Of a DNA stretch of 64,000 nucleotides, positions 62,305 through 64,000 are shown piece by piece (within the stretch, counting starts at the first letter, position 1; the number at the start of each line of letters is the position of its first letter). Origin of the DNA: Pseudomonadota bacterium (GTDB lineage: Bacteria > Pseudomonadota > Gammaproteobacteria > Steroidobacterales > Steroidobacteraceae); assembly GCA_018241525.1 (NCBI GenBank), contig JAFEDR010000009.1, forward strand, positions 558,001-622,000, given 5' to 3'. Under the pieces are notes generated by a model that made no database searches, was not told where the DNA came from, and worked only from the letters and a program-made list of their open reading frames with translations. The position numbers and the translations under genes are program-made.

Positions 62305-63222
62305 ATGCGCGAGCCTTCGAACCCCGCTGCCGGCCTGATCGCGCGATTCCGTCGACAGCGGCCGCTGCGGGCGGGCTCGCTGATCGTGACCATCTTCGGC
62401 GACTCGATCGCGCCGCGCGGCGGCGCGATCACGCTCGGCTCGCTGATCCCGCTGCTGGGTCCGTTCGGGGTCACCGAGCGCCTGGTGCGCACGTCGGTGG
62501 GGCGACTGGCACAGGACGGCTGGCTGACGGCCGAACGCGCGGGTCGCCTCAGCGAGTACCACCTGGCGGACGAGGGACGGCAGCGGTTCGCGGACGCGAC
62601 CCGACGCATCTACGCCGGACCGCGCAGCGACTGGTCCGGGCAATGGACGCTGGTGCGCCTCGCCGGGGTCGACGGTGGCCGGCGGCGCGCGGTACGGGAC
62701 GCGCTTCGCTGGGAGGGATTCGGCGAACTCGAACCCGGCTGGCTGGTGCACCCTACGCTGACGCCCGGCGAGGCTCGCACCCTGCTGGAGTCGGCCGGCC
62801 TCGGCGATCAGGCACTGATCCTCGCCTCGCGCGCACCCGAGTCCGCCACCGACGCACGGCTGGTGGCGGACGGCTGGGACCTGCGCGAGCTGGCCGCGCG
62901 CTACGACCGATTCCTGCGCGACTTCGCGCCGCTCGCAACCTGGCTGCGCGCGGCGCCCTCGCCCGCGGATGCCTTCATCGTCAGGACCCTACTCGTGCAC
63001 GAGTACCGCAAGATTCACCTGCGCGACCCGCTGCTGCCGCCCGCGCTCGAGCCGTCCGACTGGCCCGGATCGGCCGCCTATGAACTCTGCCGGACGATCT
63101 ACGAGCGCGTGCTGCCCGCTGCGGAGGCGCACCTGACCCGGGTGGCGGCGAGGCTCGCCGGCCCGCTGCCGGCACCCGATGCCGCGCTGTTCCGGCGCTT
63201 CGGCGGCCTGCGACGCGCCTGA
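62305..63222 (+). CDS. paaX: PaaX, phenylacetyl-CoA-responsive repressor
   Basis: The 305-residue protein has [29 protein letters not shown] (winged-helix region), [26 protein letters not shown], and the C-terminal block [31 protein letters not shown], all conserved in PaaX. It is a GntR-like repressor released by phenylacetyl-CoA. ATG at 62305 aligns with the usual PaaX start; an in-frame ATG at 62275 would add ten residues. Divergent placement from paaA fits control of the cluster. Confidence 0.9.
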   Translation: MREPSNPAAGLIARFRRQRPLRAGSLIVTIFGDSIAPRGGAITLGSLIPLLGPFGVTERLVRTSVGRLAQDGWLTAERAGRLSEYHLADEGRQRFADATRRIYAGPRSDWSGQWTLVRLAGVDGGRRRAVRDALRWEGFGELEPGWLVHPTLTPGEARTLLESAGLGDQALILASRAPESATDARLVADGWDLRELAARYDRFLRDFAPLATWLRAAPSPADAFIVRTLLVHEYRKIHLRDPLLPPALEPSDWPGSAAYELCRTIYERVLPAAEAHLTRVAARLAGPLPAPDAALFRRFGGLRRA

Positions 63223-63308
63223 GCGGCTTGCCGGCCCCGTACGCGGTACCGTAGATTCGTCGCGGACGCTCGGGCAACGCGATGCGTCGTTCCGCGGCCG
63301 GAGATCCG

Positions 63309-64000
63309 ATGGCCACGACTGCAGCCGCAGCGCCGGGTGCGCCGGCGTCCTTTCCCGACGCCGCCGCAAGCGATCCCGCCGCACTGGGCTGGCGATGCGG
63401 CAGCCCGCCGCCGCCAGAGCGACGGATCCGCTTCGAGGACGGCGACCACCTGCGCTTCCCGCAATGGCGATGGAGCTTCAGCCACTGGCGCGAGCTGGTC
63501 CCGACCGTCGAGGTGGCGCGCGATGCGGCGCGCACGAGTCCCCTGCCGCGCGACGAGCAGCCCGACCTCGATGCGATCCGCTTCGAGCCACTCGGCGGCG
63601 GCGCACCGGTCACGTGGTCGGCGTCGCTCGCGGCCAATTACACCGACGGCATCGTCGTACTGCACCGCGGCCGCCTCATCTACGAGCGCTATTTCGGCGC
63701 GCTCGCCGCAGACGGTCCGCACATCGCATTCTCCGTCACGAAGTCGTTCTTCGGAACGCTCGCCGAGGCCCTGATCCACGCCGGCCAGCTCGACCCATCA
63801 GCGCCGGTAGGCACGCTGGTGCCGGAGCTCGCCGCGAGCGCGTTCGGCGCCGCGACGGTGTCGCAGGTGCTCGACATGACGACGGCGCTCGACTACTCGG
63901 AGGTCTACGACGATCCCGCCTCAGGCTTCTGGGACTACGCGCGAGCGACGGGGCTGCAGCCACGCGATGCCGGCGCGGCGGCCGCTCGCACCACTTATGA
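63309..64000 (+). CDS. Serine beta-lactamase-like hydrolase (3' end outside window)
   Basis: An open frame of at least 230 codons runs from the ATG at 63309 off the right edge. It shows NYTDGIVVLHRGRLIYERYFG, then the S-x-x-K motif in AFSVTKSFFGTLAEALI, and VSQVLDMTTALDYSEVYDDP with a possible Y-x-N-type region. This is the class C beta-lactamase/6-aminohexanoate-dimer hydrolase (NylB-like) group of serine esterases and amidases. No signal peptide is visible, suggesting a cytoplasmic enzyme. Substrate unknown; relation to the paa pathway not evident. Confidence 0.8.
   Translation, partial: MATTAAAAPGAPASFPDAAASDPAALGWRCGSPPPPERRIRFEDGDHLRFPQWRWSFSHWRELVPTVEVARDAARTSPLPRDEQPDLDAIRFEPLGGGAPVTWSASLAANYTDGIVVLHRGRLIYERYFGALAADGPHIAFSVTKSFFGTLAEALIHAGQLDPSAPVGTLVPELAASAFGAATVSQVLDMTTALDYSEVYDDPASGFWDYARATGLQPRDAGAAAARTTY

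Overview
The window is high-GC DNA (about 70% by eye, my estimate) from a free-living, aerobic, catabolically versatile proteobacterium. Indicators are an UrcA-family periplasmic protein, a TonB-dependent receptor, a tryptophan tryptophylquinone (TTQ) amine dehydrogenase, a PQQ dehydrogenase and a complete aerobic phenylacetate pathway. A gammaproteobacterium of the Steroidobacter/Nevskia type would fit, but the sequence alone does not settle this. No rRNA, tRNA, CRISPR array, insertion sequence or phage gene was recognised. Genes are packed tightly, often with ATGA or GTGA stop/start overlaps.

Layout. (a) 0-3.4 kb: the 5' end of an amine dehydrogenase heavy-chain-like gene running off the left edge, then an MFS transporter and a DAO-family FAD oxidoreductase. 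(b) 3.5-15.8 kb: a zinc alcohol dehydrogenase and a very large BNR-propeller protein on the minus strand. Divergent from these is a carbohydrate block: a six-hairpin glycosidase, an alpha/beta hydrolase, a GH3 enzyme and a GH127 enzyme. (c) 15.8-30.1 kb: an orphan ParA, UrcA, and a BetI-like repressor divergent from a non-pyrrolysine MttB-family methyltransferase across an 18-bp palindrome. Then come several small genes, a proline-racemase-family enzyme with unusual active-site residues, and a gamma-glutamyltransferase/cupin/two-SDR operon. The block ends with choline sulfatase followed by a fused choline-type ABC binding protein/permease, and a SPOR-like protein.

(d) 30.4-37.4 kb: a minus-strand operon for a TTQ amine dehydrogenase (mauB-E-D-A), a monohaem cytochrome c, a flavin aromatic hydroxylase, a DUF2783 protein, a metallo-beta-lactamase-fold protein with half its metal site gone, and an alpha/beta hydrolase. 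(e) 37.6-42.2 kb, plus strand: cytochrome P450, Bcr/CflA-type exporter, quinohaemoprotein alcohol dehydrogenase. (f) 42.5-49.7 kb: a TonB receptor and, upstream on the same strand, a copper operon. That operon encodes a lipoprotein joining a cupredoxin to a parallel beta-helix, two related small membrane proteins, a two-domain multicopper oxidase, a SCO1 copper chaperone and a TetR regulator. A 28-bp inverted repeat lies in front of it. (g) 49.8-63.2 kb: the whole paa pathway, with divergent paaX. (h) A serine beta-lactamase-like hydrolase runs off the right edge.

Reading the parts together (inference): the amine dehydrogenase may oxidise arylalkylamines to aldehydes that feed the flavin hydroxylase or, through arylacetates, the paa pathway. 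The 17-29 kb block handles quaternary-amine and amino-acid-derived compounds. The copper operon at 44.9-49.7 kb is the part least like a textbook system and is the best candidate for something undescribed.
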